DNA of 64,000 bases from positions 1,281,501 through 1,345,500 of the forward strand of contig JAQPZY010001344.1 of assembly GCA_029931535.1 (NCBI GenBank), written 5' to 3'. The position numbers and the translations under genes are program-made. Origin of the DNA: Margaritifera margaritifera. Taxonomy: Eukaryota; Mollusca; Bivalvia; Unionida; Margaritiferidae. Position 1 is the stretch's first letter, and each line of letters opens with the position of its first letter. Below are positions 33,195 to 45,122 of the stretch, piece after piece. The notes beneath the pieces are model-generated. The model was not told where the DNA came from. It was given only the letters and a program-made list of their open reading frames with translations, and made no database searches.

Positions 33195-35330
33195 GGTAGA
33201 AATTGAAAAGACCCTACATCAACTAAAATTTGGTCTGGGATTGGTCAGGACTTTATTAAAAAAATTAGTTTATTATTTAATGTAAAGATATGTTGTTGTA
33301 TACTTTTTTAAAATTTATTTAATATTATTTTTAAGAGTGGTTATTTTAAGAGTGGTTATTTTCCATAAATGTGGTCCAATGATTATGTAATACAGTTGCA
33401 TAAAAAGGGCATGGTGAAAGACGAAAACAATAATAGAGGAATAACACTACTCAGTTACCTTGGCAACTTGTTCACGCGGATCTTAACAATGCTAAATTTA
33501 ATGAATGGGCAGAAAACTAGCATGTATTTATTGAGGGTAAGACAATGTGCATATTTATCACCATTTCTTTTTGAATATTTATAAATGATCTGGATGATCT
33601 ATACTACATTGTATTCAGGGTTTAGATATCGCTATGCTAAAATGTTTTGTTCTTTCATTGTATTCAGGGTTTAGATATCGATATGCTAAAATGTTTTGTT
33701 CTTTCATTGTATTGAGGGTTTAGATATCGATATGCTAAAATGTTTTGTTCTTTCATTGTATTGAGGGTTTAGATATCGATATGCTAAAATGTTTTGTTCT
33801 TTCATTGTATTCAGGGTTTAGATATCGATATGCTAAAATGTTTTGTTCTTTCATTGTATTGAGGGTTTAGATATCGATATGCTAAAATGTTTTGTTCTTT
33901 CATTGTATTCAGGGTTTAGATATCGATATGCTAAAATGTTTTGTTCCTTCATTGTATTCAGGGTTTAGATATCGATATGCTAAAATGTTTTGTTCTTTCA
34001 TTGTATTCAGAGTTTAGATATCGATATGCTAAAATGTTTTGTTCTTTCATTGTATTCAGGGTTTAGATATCGACATGCTAAAATACTTTGTTCTTTCATT
34101 GTATTGAGGGTTTAGATATCGATATGCTAAATGTTTTGTTCTTTCATTGTATTGAGGGTTTAGATATCGATATGCTAAAATGTTTTGTTCTTTCATTGTA
34201 TTGAGGGTTTTGATATTTATATTTGCTAAAATGTTTTGTTCTTTCATTGTATTCAGGGTTTAGATATCGATATGCTAAAATGTTTTGTTCTTTCATTGTA
34301 TTCAGGGTTTAGATATCGATATGCTAAAATGTTTTGTTCTTTCATTGTATTGAGGGTTTATATATCGATATGCTAAAATGTTTTGTTCTTTCATTGTATT
34401 CAGGGTTTAGATATAGATATGCTAAAATGTTTTGTTCCTTCATTTTATTCAGGGTTTAGATATCGATATGCTCAAATGTTTTGTTCTTTCATTGTACTGA
34501 GGGTTTAGATATCGACATGCTAAAATATTTTGTTCTTTCATTGTATTGATGGTTTTTATATCGATATGCTAAATGTTTTGTTCTTTCATTGTATTGAGGG
34601 TTTAGATATCGATATGCTAAAATGTTTTGTTCTTTCATTGTATTGAGGGTTTAGATATCGATATGCTAAAATGTTTTGTTCTTTCATTGTATTCAGGGTT
34701 TAGATATCGATATGCTAAAATGTTTTGTTCTTTCATTGTATTGAGGGTTTAGATATCGATATGCTAAAATGTTTTGTTCTTTCATTGTATTGAGGGTTTA
34801 GATATCGGTATGCTAAAATGTTTTGTTCTTTCATTGTATTCAGGGTTTAGATATCAGTATGCTAAATTGTTTTGTTCTTTCATTGTATTGAGGGTTTAGA
34901 TATCGGTATGCTAAAATGTTTTGATCTTTCATTGTATTGAGGGTTTAGATATCGGTATGCTAAAATGTTTTGTTCTTTCATTGTATTGAGGGTTTAAATA
35001 TCGGTATGCTAAAATGTTTTGTTCTTTCATTGTATTGAGGGTTTAGATATCGATATGCTAAAATGTTTTGTTCTTTCATTGTATTGAGGGTTTAGATATC
35101 GATATGCTAAAATGTTTTGTTCTTTCATTGTATTGAGGGTTTAGATATCGATATGCTAAAATGTTTTGTTCTTTCATTGTATTCAGGGTTTAGATATCGA
35201 TATGCTAAAATGTTTTGTACTTTTCCATGCTGATGATATTTGTTTTCAAGAACAAAAATAAAGATATTTAGAGAAGGCAGTGCTATATCCAGAGATTTAG
35301 AAATTGCTTACTAGTTGGAAATTGTAAACA
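33195..35330 (+). pseudogene. Decayed non-LTR reverse transcriptase split by a minisatellite
   Basis: Fragments of a LINE reverse transcriptase lie in order on the plus strand. 33200-33260 resembles the segment before the palm. 33390-33500 reads IQLHKKG then NNRGITLLSYLGNLFTRIL, the conserved palm entry. 33533-33590 reads VRQ..YLSPFLF then, in a shifted frame, YINDL. 33611-33650 reads GLDIAMLKCFVL. After about 1.6 kb of tandem repeats, 35200-35245 reads GLDIDMLKCFVLFHADDICF, where HADD replaces the catalytic (F/Y)ADD box. About 35290-35320 (LLTSWKL) may be the following helix. The stretch between RGITLL and the VRQG box (the FDSV region) is deleted. In related LINEs the GLDI.MLK.FVL and YADD segments are adjacent, so the repeat has expanded within the catalytic core. 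Clade not assigned. Confidence 0.75.
33609..35220. repeat. 49-bp minisatellite, about 33 copies, derived from RT coding sequence
   Basis: The unit core is gggtttagatatcgatatgc followed by taaaatgttttgttctttc. In one frame it encodes GLDIDMLKCFVL, the segment that precedes the RT catalytic box. Variants (attcaggg or attgaggg; cgatatg or cggtatg) cluster regionally. Confidence 0.97.
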
Positions 35331-35465
35331 TGTGTGTGCCATATTGTTTCTATATTCCCTGCTAAATTCCATAGACGGGCTGTATCGAATAACCTAACTG
35401 TTTAATTTAACACATTTTCATAAATGTGAATATAAAGCATTATAGGACTTTCTTACTAATAACTG
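35331..35465. other. Unique spacer
   Basis: Short AT-rich spacer between two arrays; no clear coding remnant. Confidence 0.4.
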
Positions 35466-35709
35466 ACTTTCTTATATGAAAAGGTGTGCATTGCATTCTT
35501 ATATAAAAAGGTGTGCAGTACTTTCTTATATGAAAAGGTGTGCATTACTTTCTTATATGAAAAGGTGTGCATTACTAATATGAAAAGGTGTGCATTACAT
35601 TCTTATATGGAAAGGTGTGCAGTACTTTCTTATATGAAAAGGTGTGCATTACTTTCTTATATGAAAAGGTGTGCATTACTTTTTTATATGAAAAGGTGTG
35701 CATTACTTT
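35466..35709. repeat. About 27-bp minisatellite, 9 copies
   Basis: The unit core is cttatatgaaaaggtgtgca plus ttactt. One copy is shortened at about 35573. Confidence 0.95.
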
Positions 35710-36444
35710 TGTCATTTTGCTGAACGGAGTGTGTTCCAGAACTTCAAGATCTATGACTTCTGTATAACTTTGCTTCTTCAGCCAACAGTTTTCTTTTTTT
35801 CCCAAAACTCTGCGTGCTTTACAGGGATCGCATGTAGCATCAAAGATATCATCTGGCATAATTAAAACACATTGCTTCCCAATACACTACAGTCACAGGA
35901 AATAGCATAGAGTCATGCAATGACGACTTTTGATGCACCTTTTGTGCCAGTTACTTTATTCCCGTCATCTGAAGCGTGCAATTAACATTAATTGTTGTAA
36001 AATATTGTCAATTTATTTTATATTAAATTTTATACTTCTGCAGAATAATTTGGCCTGCATATACAGAACTGGTACCGTATATACCCCAATAATAATCTAT
36101 ATTTGGACAAGAAAATGAACTTGTATGCACAAAATCTTAATAAACTTGTCAGAACCATAACCTGATAAAACGCCATTCATTGGTAAAAACAGCGATGCAA
36201 ACGTGATTGAAAAAAACGTTTTATATGAATGCTGTATACTGAATTAAAGATCATCTATTGAGCACGTTGGTGTTTCAGAGCTGAATGGATAAGTTTTGTT
36301 TTTTGTAAACTATTGATATATGTATGTGCTATTTGATTTTTATAATTTTGTAAATATTCACTACCAATTTGTTTCCATTGACAAGCCTGAGCTGGTTTGT
36401 AATTTTATTATCGGTGATTTTTAGATTGATATATTGGTCAATTG
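35710..36444. other. Unique sequence, nothing recognised
   Basis: ORF at 35575-35859 (-) overlaps the array and shows no domain. Confidence 0.4.
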
Positions 36445-36560
36445 ATTGATTGATTTTTGTATGTATGTATGTATGTATGTATGTATGTATGTATGTATGT
36501 ATGTATGTATGTATGTATGTATGTATGTATGTATGTATGTATTTATTTATTTATTTATAA
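36445..36560. repeat. (ATGT)n then (ATTT)n microsatellite
   Basis: About 21 ATGT units at 36459-36540, then four ATTT units. Confidence 0.95.
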
Positions 36561-39101
36561 TACACGTTTTCATCGCACAAAAAAACTCTAATGCATTTAT
36601 GGATTTTATTTATTTTTAATGATTCCTCTATCTTATTCACAGCAGGACGTAAAACTAGTTGTGCTTTCTTCTAATTTATGTTTACATGTATCATTTCATG
36701 GCATACACTGAATGAGGTAATCACTATAGGACAATCTGGTAAAAACATACACATTTTAAAAATCTACCTTAGAACAAAAAACTCTTTTAAACATCATAGT
36801 CAAAGCATGTACGCACTTGAACGGTATATCGTTCTAGCTGTGAAGTTAACAACAATGACTCTACAATGAATGAAACAATAGCTTTCTTAGAGATGCATCA
36901 GTTTCTGAATCAATGGTCCACGGGGAAAATTATTAATTTTTTCTGAATCAATGGTCCACGGGGAAAACTATTAATTTCCGGGAAAATTGTCTGTAATTAT
37001 TTGAAGTAAAGTTCGATTTAATGCGACCGCGTCATGCAAGTAGGAGACAGAGGGAACTGATTCCAAAACGTAATGTTCATGCATGGAAAAAACAAGTTCA
37101 GCCGTATATATTTATTACAATGGTCTTATTTGTTATAAACACTACTGATTGTTGTCATTAGTTATATGTAGTTTATACGCCATTTAGTATATTTCAGTCT
37201 TATTAGATTCAAAACTTTCCTGCGATCTTGGATGCTTTACAGATGACGAAAATGTCCAATTTAAGCATGCAGTATAAACCCCTCAAATTGTCTTTGCTTC
37301 ATACTTTTAACCAAAGCTATCTTAAGCAGTGTAAAATGTAATCTTATATTTGCTACTGTGCACTTTAAATATTAGTACTATACTCCGTCTACGGATCGCA
37401 GGTCACACGGACGTACTAAACATCCGCGCTACTTTTGATAGAACCGAAGGAAAGACACAAACCTAAAACCGTCTTTAGATTTAAAATGTAAACGACCGTT
37501 CTCTTGCTTCTAGTCCAAGAAAACCGTTGAAAGGACACAAACGTGGCAAAAAGTGAACATTATTTGATAATGTTAACTCCGAGGAATTAGTGGTGCCATT
37601 TTTTGGAGAGCAGTTCCACCTAGAACAAGGAAAGGGATGGGGTGAATGAAGTCAGTCCAAGATGGGGTGAAGGAAGTCAGTCCAATATACACAAGTAGGC
37701 TTGTCATTTTGAGAACAAAATCATATTTCCTGGTCATCACGGGAAAAGATTTTGTAGGCAGGAAATTAATTGATTCTATCTTTTTTTCTTTCTAGTATCT
37801 CTTATGTTTGCAATCATTAAATGTAATAATTCTTTCCGATTGTGAAAGTTCTTACCAGGAATAATCGAAGAATTTGCAAACATACATGATTACCTGCTTG
37901 TTATCTTGCTTCATTTCATAAACGAATGTACAATGTATTTTTTGTTTCAAATCGGGGCAGGTGAATGATTCCATTGTATGAAAACCGAATTACCAAAGAT
38001 GGGGCAGCAGTTTCTGACGGTGATGAGTGTTTGCGGCCACACTGTCATGTTGGAGTGGCTTAGTTTAATTTGCTAGATGTCTTGATGAGAAGAGCATATA
38101 GAAGCATTCAAATCCACACGGCTATAGTAATGTCACAAAAACTTTACTTTAAACAAGAAAGTTATAATCTATCTTTGTTGAATAGAAAATAGTCAACAGT
38201 GGCATTGTAATATATTTAATGAACAATAGATAATTGAATCATCCAAGTCCCTCTGACATAGGATTGTGAAAATAGCATATAAATTAGCTGACAAATTTAC
38301 TTTTTATAGATTCAGTGGAAAGGAAAACAAATATTATGTCTTCTAAACGGAAAAAATAATGAAAATAATTTCCGTTAAAATACATTTCAGGAATGACACA
38401 TTGCAAGAAGGTAAAATAAATAGAATGGCGCTCATAGTTAAATAAACGCTTTGCGTAAAACGCGAGATTGTTTTACCCCTCCTCACTTCAGAATGATATA
38501 TTAAATTTAGAAATAGGAACATTCGTTACTTCATAAACTCTATTTCCTGTTACAAAGTTTGGAATATTTTCCAAAAAAGAACTTAAGCGACAAAAAGGTT
38601 TTCAGGCAAAATAAGTATTGATTTTATACAGTCTAAAAAAGAAACAGAAATAGTTTTTCTGCATTTTTTTTTTCTTCACAATGAATACTTTAAATCCTGA
38701 ATTACTTCACAGCTAGCGAATAAATAGTAAGGTTGTGTCCTTCTTTCATGAGCCGAAGAATATTTATATTGAATTACGTGTCACAATCGGCATCCGTTTA
38801 TTTGAAAGTTGCCCGTTCATGCTGACAACTGACAGGGCGACCAAAGGTGGATGCTAAATTCGAATTAAGGGTTTGAAACAAAGGTGGCAAGATTATAGTT
38901 GTTCAGAGATTGCTTCCTCCTCTTTCCAAGGGCGACAGCTGGGTCGCCGCAGCAACTCAAAAGCAAGTACCACTATCATGCAATGGTTAAGCACAACAAA
39001 TCATACATTTTTTTAATATGGATTTGGCCGCTATGTAGATTCTACAATATGCTTCGTTCTGTCTTGATGTACTAATAATAGACTTTGCTAATAATCAAGT
39101 T

Positions 39102-39102
<1 letters not shown>
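36561..39102. other. Unique sequence with two small tandem duplications
   Basis: 36902-36978 holds two copies of a 39-bp unit (core gaatcaatggtccacgggga). About 37637-37686 holds two copies of a 25-bp unit (core gatggggtga..gaagtcag). No gene was recognised. Confidence 0.5.

Positions 39103-39178
<76 letters not shown>
39103..39178. repeat. (TA)n microsatellite
   Basis: About 37 TA units. Confidence 0.95.
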
Positions 39179-39182
<4 letters not shown>

Positions 39183-40494
39183 TCATAATGAAATATATCT
39201 GCTTTTGTATGCAGGTATCAATGATGAACAGATTTTCAAGTCAATGGTTCTGAAATGATTTTACACAGAAAAAATCTTCCACGTCCTAGGAAACTGTGTG
39301 ATTTTTTTTATAGAGAACGTAAGGCAATGGTATGGCCACAGTATAATCATCTTTTACTACATAAGTAAAAACTGTATTTCTTGAAAAGCTTGATTATTGC
39401 AGTTTAAAAAATACAAATCGTAAAGATACTGACTATATTTTCACATCAGTCATTCTATATTTTTCCATCAGTCATTCTATATTTTTCCATCAGTCATTCT
39501 TTTCAGAAAATCTAAATAGTTTTTACTTTTATTTCAATGTTTTTGCTGTGAGTTTTATATTTTTTAAAATATTTGTTTTACTTAATTCTCTAAATAATAA
39601 ACAATTAAACTTTACTCTTAGAGTTACATGCAAATTGTATGAGAACGAACTCCAAGTGACTACAAAATAAATTGATTAACGATGATAAAACAGATCTGTT
39701 CTTAGTGACTTACACAATAAGAATCACTCAATAACTTTGCGATTTGTCTTTTGATAAGATTCATATTTCATCAAGATTTCTTGGCTTACGATTTACTGGT
39801 AAATTGTATAAGTGATATATCTTTGTCTGGATCGTTGTTATGCAATAATGTAAGGAAATGAACCCTGACACCGGCGGTGGGGCGATTTCTTCGGTTAAGG
39901 GGTGATTAGTCAAACTGACACACACACCTTGTGCGCTACCAATAATGAATAAATCGGAACAAAATGCCAATATACCGATAGTGCTTCAAATACTTATCAA
40001 TTCACACTCACTCAGTGATGCCAGCAAATGATTTGAATGTTGCTGAGATAAATTGTAATTGGTCTGCAAAGGAAGGAAGTTTCTATTTAATACAATTAAA
40101 GCCAATGGCGTGGACAGATTGAGGTTACCATATGCCAGGGGATAGAAATAAAACTACTTGCAACCAGTCGACGTAATTAACTGTTGATATGGAAATCTCA
40201 GGTCCGACTTTTGATGCTCTTATACATTTATGACCATAGAATTTTATTAATTTTTATAACAATCATTTAGATTGGTTAAGATCGCATAAAGTGACGCAGA
40301 AAACTAGAAGTTCTTAGTTCCTAACACTAGAACTACTCATGTATTCATGCGCTCTTCTTGTGTTTTTTGACAATATTTAGAAACAGTGATTAAAATATAG
40401 TTATGTTTTATATTCCTTGAGGTTTGTTATTATTTTATAACTATTTATAACTATAAGAATTAAAATTCATATATTGCAGGAGTCATGAAGTCAT
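39179..40494. other. Unique sequence with a 3-copy 22-bp repeat
   Basis: 39442-39500 repeats catcagtcattctatatttt three times. No gene was recognised. Confidence 0.45.
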
Positions 40495-41057
40495 GTTGTT
40501 GTTGTTAGTCCTCGAGTTCGATGATGACCATGACATCACTAACTGGTTTGGTTTCTATGAGTACTTGAGTGCCTGATCCGGTTAATTTGTGCTCTGAACT
40601 GTCTGTGGCACACTTGACAGGAGATGCCACTTGGGGTTGCTTGATCTATAGAGGACCTGCTGCAGTTCTGAGATTTACATTGCTCGCGCGTCTGCACTGC
40701 CTCTGCAATTCTTCTTCGTTCAAAAACTGTAGCTCCAGTATGGGTACGACTGCGCCAGGTAGAGCGATCCTGTGCGAAATCTTCCCAAGACTCGGGGTCT
40801 ATGTTGAAGTGTTTCAAGGATGACTTTGAAGCGTTTCTTCTGACCACACTGAGATCGCTTTCTCTCCTTCAGCTCGCCGTAGAATATCTTCTTTGGTAGT
40901 CGCTCTTCTGACATCCTGGTGACGTAGCTTTGCCTATCTCACCTGTGATTTCATCAGCAGAGCGTGGATGCTTGGAATGCCTGATCGTGTGAGAACATCA
41001 GTGTCCGGGACCCTGTCCTGCCATCTTATCTTCATCGGTTTCCTCAGGCAGCTCATG

Positions 41058-41298
41058 GTAACCCAGGTGGCAGAGTGGTCTAAGGCGCTCGCTTTTACAG
41101 ATCACTGACATCTCACCTCTGTCCGAGTGGGTTCGAGTCACGGGCTCGGCCAACGTGGGTATGTGAGAAAGCTTGCCAGTAGCTTCCTGTGGGTCGGTGG
41201 TTCTTCCCGGGATTTTCTCGGGTTCTTGCTCCACCAAATATACTGGTCGCCATGTATCGCTTATCAGAAAATGGCGTTAAACCCATAACAACCAACAA
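41058..41298 (+). mobile_element. tRNA-derived SINE inserted in the LINE
   Basis: The head resembles a class II (Leu/Ser) tRNA: A box TGGCAGAGTGG at 41068-41078, long variable region, B box GGTTCGAGTC at 41130-41139. The body continues with gtgggtcggtggttcttccc and ends in an acca/aaccaacaac tail. It is flanked by a 13-bp target duplication (41045-41057 and 41299-41311, 11 of 13 identical) made of LINE sequence. Confidence 0.85.
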
Positions 41299-41577
41299 CA
41301 GGCAGCCCACGTGAAAGTGGTTCAGTTTCTTGGCATAGCGTCTATACACCGTCCAGGTTTCGCATGCATACAGAAGGGTCAGTGTTGTTTGCAGACTGAT
41401 GCATCTGCGCTCCTACACATTTGCGCGTAGTCTACCAAAGGCCACACCTGCTTTAGCAATTCTGGCGTTGGTTTCGTCATCGATGTGGACTGCACGTGAC
41501 AGTATACAGGCGAGATAAGTGAACTTGTCCATTGCCAGGAGGGTTTGGCCGTTTACTGTGATGGAGGGCTCTACGCA

Positions 41578-41765
41578 GTGCTGGATTATCCAATAGGCAG
41601 ACTAAACACGTGCTCAGGGCATCAGCAAAGCAGGGGCAGCAAAAGAAACAAAAGTGAGAATTTTTTTGTATAGTATTGATTTTATTTTGAATTACATGGG
41701 GGGGGGGGGGGGCGGCGGTACCATAATCTTTTCAGTGCTTATGGCCTCCTAAAGTCTAAAAGTCT
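41578..41765. mobile_element. About 190-bp insertion in the LINE, containing a G13 run
   Basis: LINE coding similarity stops at about 41578 and resumes at about 41766. The insert has no coding signal and carries a G homopolymer at 41699-41712. Possibly another SINE or MITE; no duplication identified. Confidence 0.4.
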
Positions 41766-42240
41766 TAATCAGGCTCTGGCTGTACGCAAAGCTTTCCTGG
41801 TGCAGGTTGGTGCATCACCTCTGTCTTCTTGATACTGATAATGATACCAAAACTGTCACAAGATGAAGAGAAATGGTCCATACTCTGTTACATGTCAGAC
41901 TCAGATTTGGCACAGTCGTCAGCAAATAGGAGATCACGAACAGTCACTTCCTGTAACTTCGTCTTTGCCTGTAGTCTCCTCAGATTGAAGAGCTTGCCTT
42001 CAGTCAAGTATCTGATATCAAATCCCAGTGTCATAGTCACAGAAGGCATCAGTAAGTATGGCAGAGAACATCATATTGAAGAGGGTTGGGGCCAACACTG
42101 CCTTGCTTGACTCCATTTGTGACTGGGAATGCTTCAGATGACTCACCATTGTCCACGACACGAGCTTGAACATCAATTACACACTGTGCATGAAACTTCT
42201 TCGCTTCGATCCTTCCGTTCATGCAGTGTATAATTGATTT

Positions 42241-44170
42241 TCAAGCCACATGACTTGATGCATTCTGTAACATATGGAGTTCTATTCTTAAATACTGATG
42301 AAAATAAGAGAGAAGAATACTTGGTGGTATATATTTATCTTTAACACGGAATAGCCATCCGATAATACAGCCACACAATAAGATGCAGTGAACCATGATC
42401 ATTGAATTAAATTTTTGAAAATGCAGAATACTTTCTATGAATAACTTTTAATATTGATCGTCTCTTTTTAGTGTCAATATCGTTGTATTATCGAGATCTA
42501 TAAAGAGGCAGTTGTTTAAACTTTGTTTCAAACTATCATACCAAAGGGACAAATATAGACTTAGACATAATTTTAAATGACAGCTTTGCGGCTATTGTGT
42601 GGATGACACATATGCATGGATATTCACTCAAAGTGAAGCTAAAATATAAAAAGTCAGTGTCCCAGAATATAATTTTGCATGCGAGTCTCAGTATTATCTC
42701 AAATTGGTATATGTAATACTGACCTGAATGAGATTCTTGTGGTCTATTCTATTTAATTATTAGAAATTCATCTATTTGATATCGGTGCAGCTTTATTTTT
42801 CATTATTAACAATATTCTTTTCCTAATTACTGTTATGATTTGAAATTTGCACGTGTCAGTAAATATTCCACCGCCATTACAGTGTCAAGAGAAAGAAAGT
42901 CATTGGGTATTACTGCACAAAACCATGCTGCCATCTACAAGTTTAGTGGACAACATCTAACATTGACCCTCGCGAACGGGAAAAATATTTAAAAAAATGA
43001 ATAATGTTAAACATATGTGTGTTTAAGTGTGTGTGTGTGTGTGTGTGTGTGTGCGTTTTCGTGGAAACAAACAAGTCATTGCACAATGATCAAACGATAG
43101 TAAGCGCATTGAACAGATGTATGTACAATATAAGATATGCATATATACATATAGTACATATTCAATGCTTTGTGTATGCACTCATATGTACAATAGTATA
43201 TCGTTTGATTTCAAGTATATCCTATCCAATTTAATAAATAATGTACTGTGTAAATACTAAAACAACTCTGTCTACATATATGTTTGTACGTTTTACGGCG
43301 ATAACCTATTCATATGCAATCCAATAGAAAAAATGAAATTGTTAAAGTTTCTTCAGAACGGCTTTCGCCAACATTAAAAAAAGTTCCCAACTTCATAAAT
43401 TAAAACCTAACGTTGCTAATCAGATAAAAAAAATCGATATTTTGTCAATTTTGAAGAAAAACTAAGTTCTAATTCATGCACAATGCATACGTTGTTTTGT
43501 TTTGTTTTTTTTACTAAATATTGAATGTACTTCACGTCCTCAACTGCTCGCATGTCTTCATCATTGGGTAACATTTCATCAATCGAGATCATAATGGGAT
43601 CTCATTATTTCTGACTACCTTTGCTCTAAGCATATAAATTTGTTTTATTATGCAACATACATATTTGTGTTTCTTTTGGAAGTAATAATCATATTAACAT
43701 TTCAGAATTAGAATACATCGTGTTTTGTAAGAATATTTCCTTGAACTTTGCTTGATTAATCGAGAAAAAAAAGTTCTAATCATTGAACTTTACCCAGCTG
43801 ATTAGAAATCGGAATTACAAAACAGCACACGATCCTGACGCAGGTGGAAACTCATCTTGGTTATTATTATGTTTTCACATGCTGTATAATGAGGAATAAT
43901 ATAATTAAAAGAAGAGGATACTTTATGTTATTATATTCCATAAAACACAGACTCATGGTGGTTTCTATTGACCAATTTGTTTTAAAAGAAATGTCCTAAT
44001 ATTGAGCTTTTTGTGTCAGTTGATCGACGTTAACTTACATTCGGAAAAGATGGGGCTCTTTTGAGAAGTTGGGGATAGTAATTATGAACAAACTTTGTTA
44101 GTAACAATTTTTATCAGATGATAACGGATAACGTATTTGGACAACGCTTAGGTTATCTCAGTGAATATAG
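42241..44170. other. Unique sequence with a (TG)n run
   Basis: (TG)n at 43027-43054. No gene or transposon end recognised. Confidence 0.45.
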
Positions 44171-44181
44171 AAAAGAAAGGA

Positions 44182-44309
44182 GTCTAGGACATCTCCCCCC
44201 CGGACTTTTCCCCCCGACATATCCCCCCGGACATTCCCCCCCTGGACTTCCCCCCCCCCCCATCAAATAGGACTTTCCCCCCCCAGTCATTCCCCCCCCC
44301 CATTATCTT
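44182..44309. repeat. Left terminal inverted repeat made of C-tract units
   Basis: About seven units of the form GGACATnTCCCCCC in direct order, ending in cattatctt. The same series appears in reverse complement at 46468-46566, including the shared catcaaata, agtcatt and attatctt spacers. Confidence 0.85.
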
Positions 44310-44916
44310 AAAACTTAATTCATTTAATATTTAATTATAAAAACTTATATTAAGTTATGTTAAAAGAAAAAGGTTATTTGAAATAAAGATAACAAAATTT
44401 GTAACAAGAAAACCGAGTTTGGGATTTCCGGATTAACAACAAAACACTATTGATGGTAATGCAAATACAATATTTAATGATATATGAAAATAAGGAAATA
44501 AGTATGACTTATACGTGCGTGTATGGGTCCAAATATTGGACGAATTAACATAATTAGCACGATCCTACTAATGCAACAAATACAAATGCAAACACATTGT
44601 CATATACGGTACCAGGACAAGAAAAAAAAACGAACGATTCATGGTATATCACAAAATGAAAATACGATTTTCACAATAGCAAAACAAATGATGTTTTCAC
44701 TCAAAATAGCGAATTGATAGTTTACTCACTCAAAATAGTGAACTGACATTTCATTCATTCAAAATAGTGAACTGATATCAACAAAGCAGATATCTCAAGA
44801 TATCTCTTCACCTCGAAAATACACACACACGCACAGCACAGCACAGCACTGCACACGCAGTAAGTAGTAAGTGTTAAAGAAAGTTAACATTTTCACATAT
44901 TAAAAAAATGTATTGT
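44310..44916. other. Transposon interior, 3' of the FLYWCH gene
   Basis: Non-coding, AT-rich. A roughly 30-bp motif (actcaaaatagtgaactgat) occurs three times at about 44697-44780, and a (CA)n/gcacagcaca tract at 44821-44856. Confidence 0.5.
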
Positions 44917-45122
44917 TTAAAAGTTAATGTTGTAAGCAATTGCTTTTAAGTATTCTATGATGTCACGATTGTCGAAGTCGGCGACTATGTTTGCAATTCT
45001 CGAAGAACAGTCTTTGTACTTCTTCTTTGGTTGTTCAGGCAAATGTCCACCGAAGATCTGATTTAGGTTGACATTATTTAAGCTCTGTTCACGTTTAAGA
45101 ATCCGAAGGAAGCTCCAGATAT
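44917..45122 (-). pseudogene. C-terminal remnant of a FLYWCH/MULE transposase
   Basis: In a frame different from the FLYWCH ORF, the minus strand encodes IWSFLRILKREQSLNN at the deletion junction and, near the stop at 44917, KYKDCSSRIANIVADFDNRD then IEYLKAIAYNINF. This resembles the usual end of FLYWCH/MULE transposases (DC..RI.NIV...NR...YL..IAHN). It shows that the original gene extended through a catalytic domain that is now missing. Confidence 0.65.

Larger units (their letters stand above)
40495..42240 (-). pseudogene. Decayed non-LTR retrotransposon, RT core to 3' end
   Basis: Read on the minus strand, recognisable pieces occur in LINE order: EAFPVTNGVKQG at about 42110-42150; LLFADD, the catalytic box, at 41915-41926; KKTEVMHQPAPGK at about 41790-41830; VDKFTYL-type and VHIDDETNARIAKA sequence at 41455-41560; YACETWTVYRRYAKKLNHFH at about 41310-41370; RLPKKIFYGELKERKRSQ at about 40850-40900; the C-terminal FNIDPESWEDFAQDRSTWRS segment and a C2H2 finger CxxC...H at 40565-40800. 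A short (AAC)n tail at about 40496-40507 marks the 3' end. Several frameshifts and stops show it is dead. Two insertions interrupt it: a SINE (41058-41298) and a 190-bp segment (41578-41765). Clade not assigned. Confidence 0.85.

Noticed and set aside
41058..41140. tRNA-Leu/Ser gene
   Set aside because: A and B boxes are present, but the sequence continues into a SINE body with target duplications and the acceptor ends do not pair.
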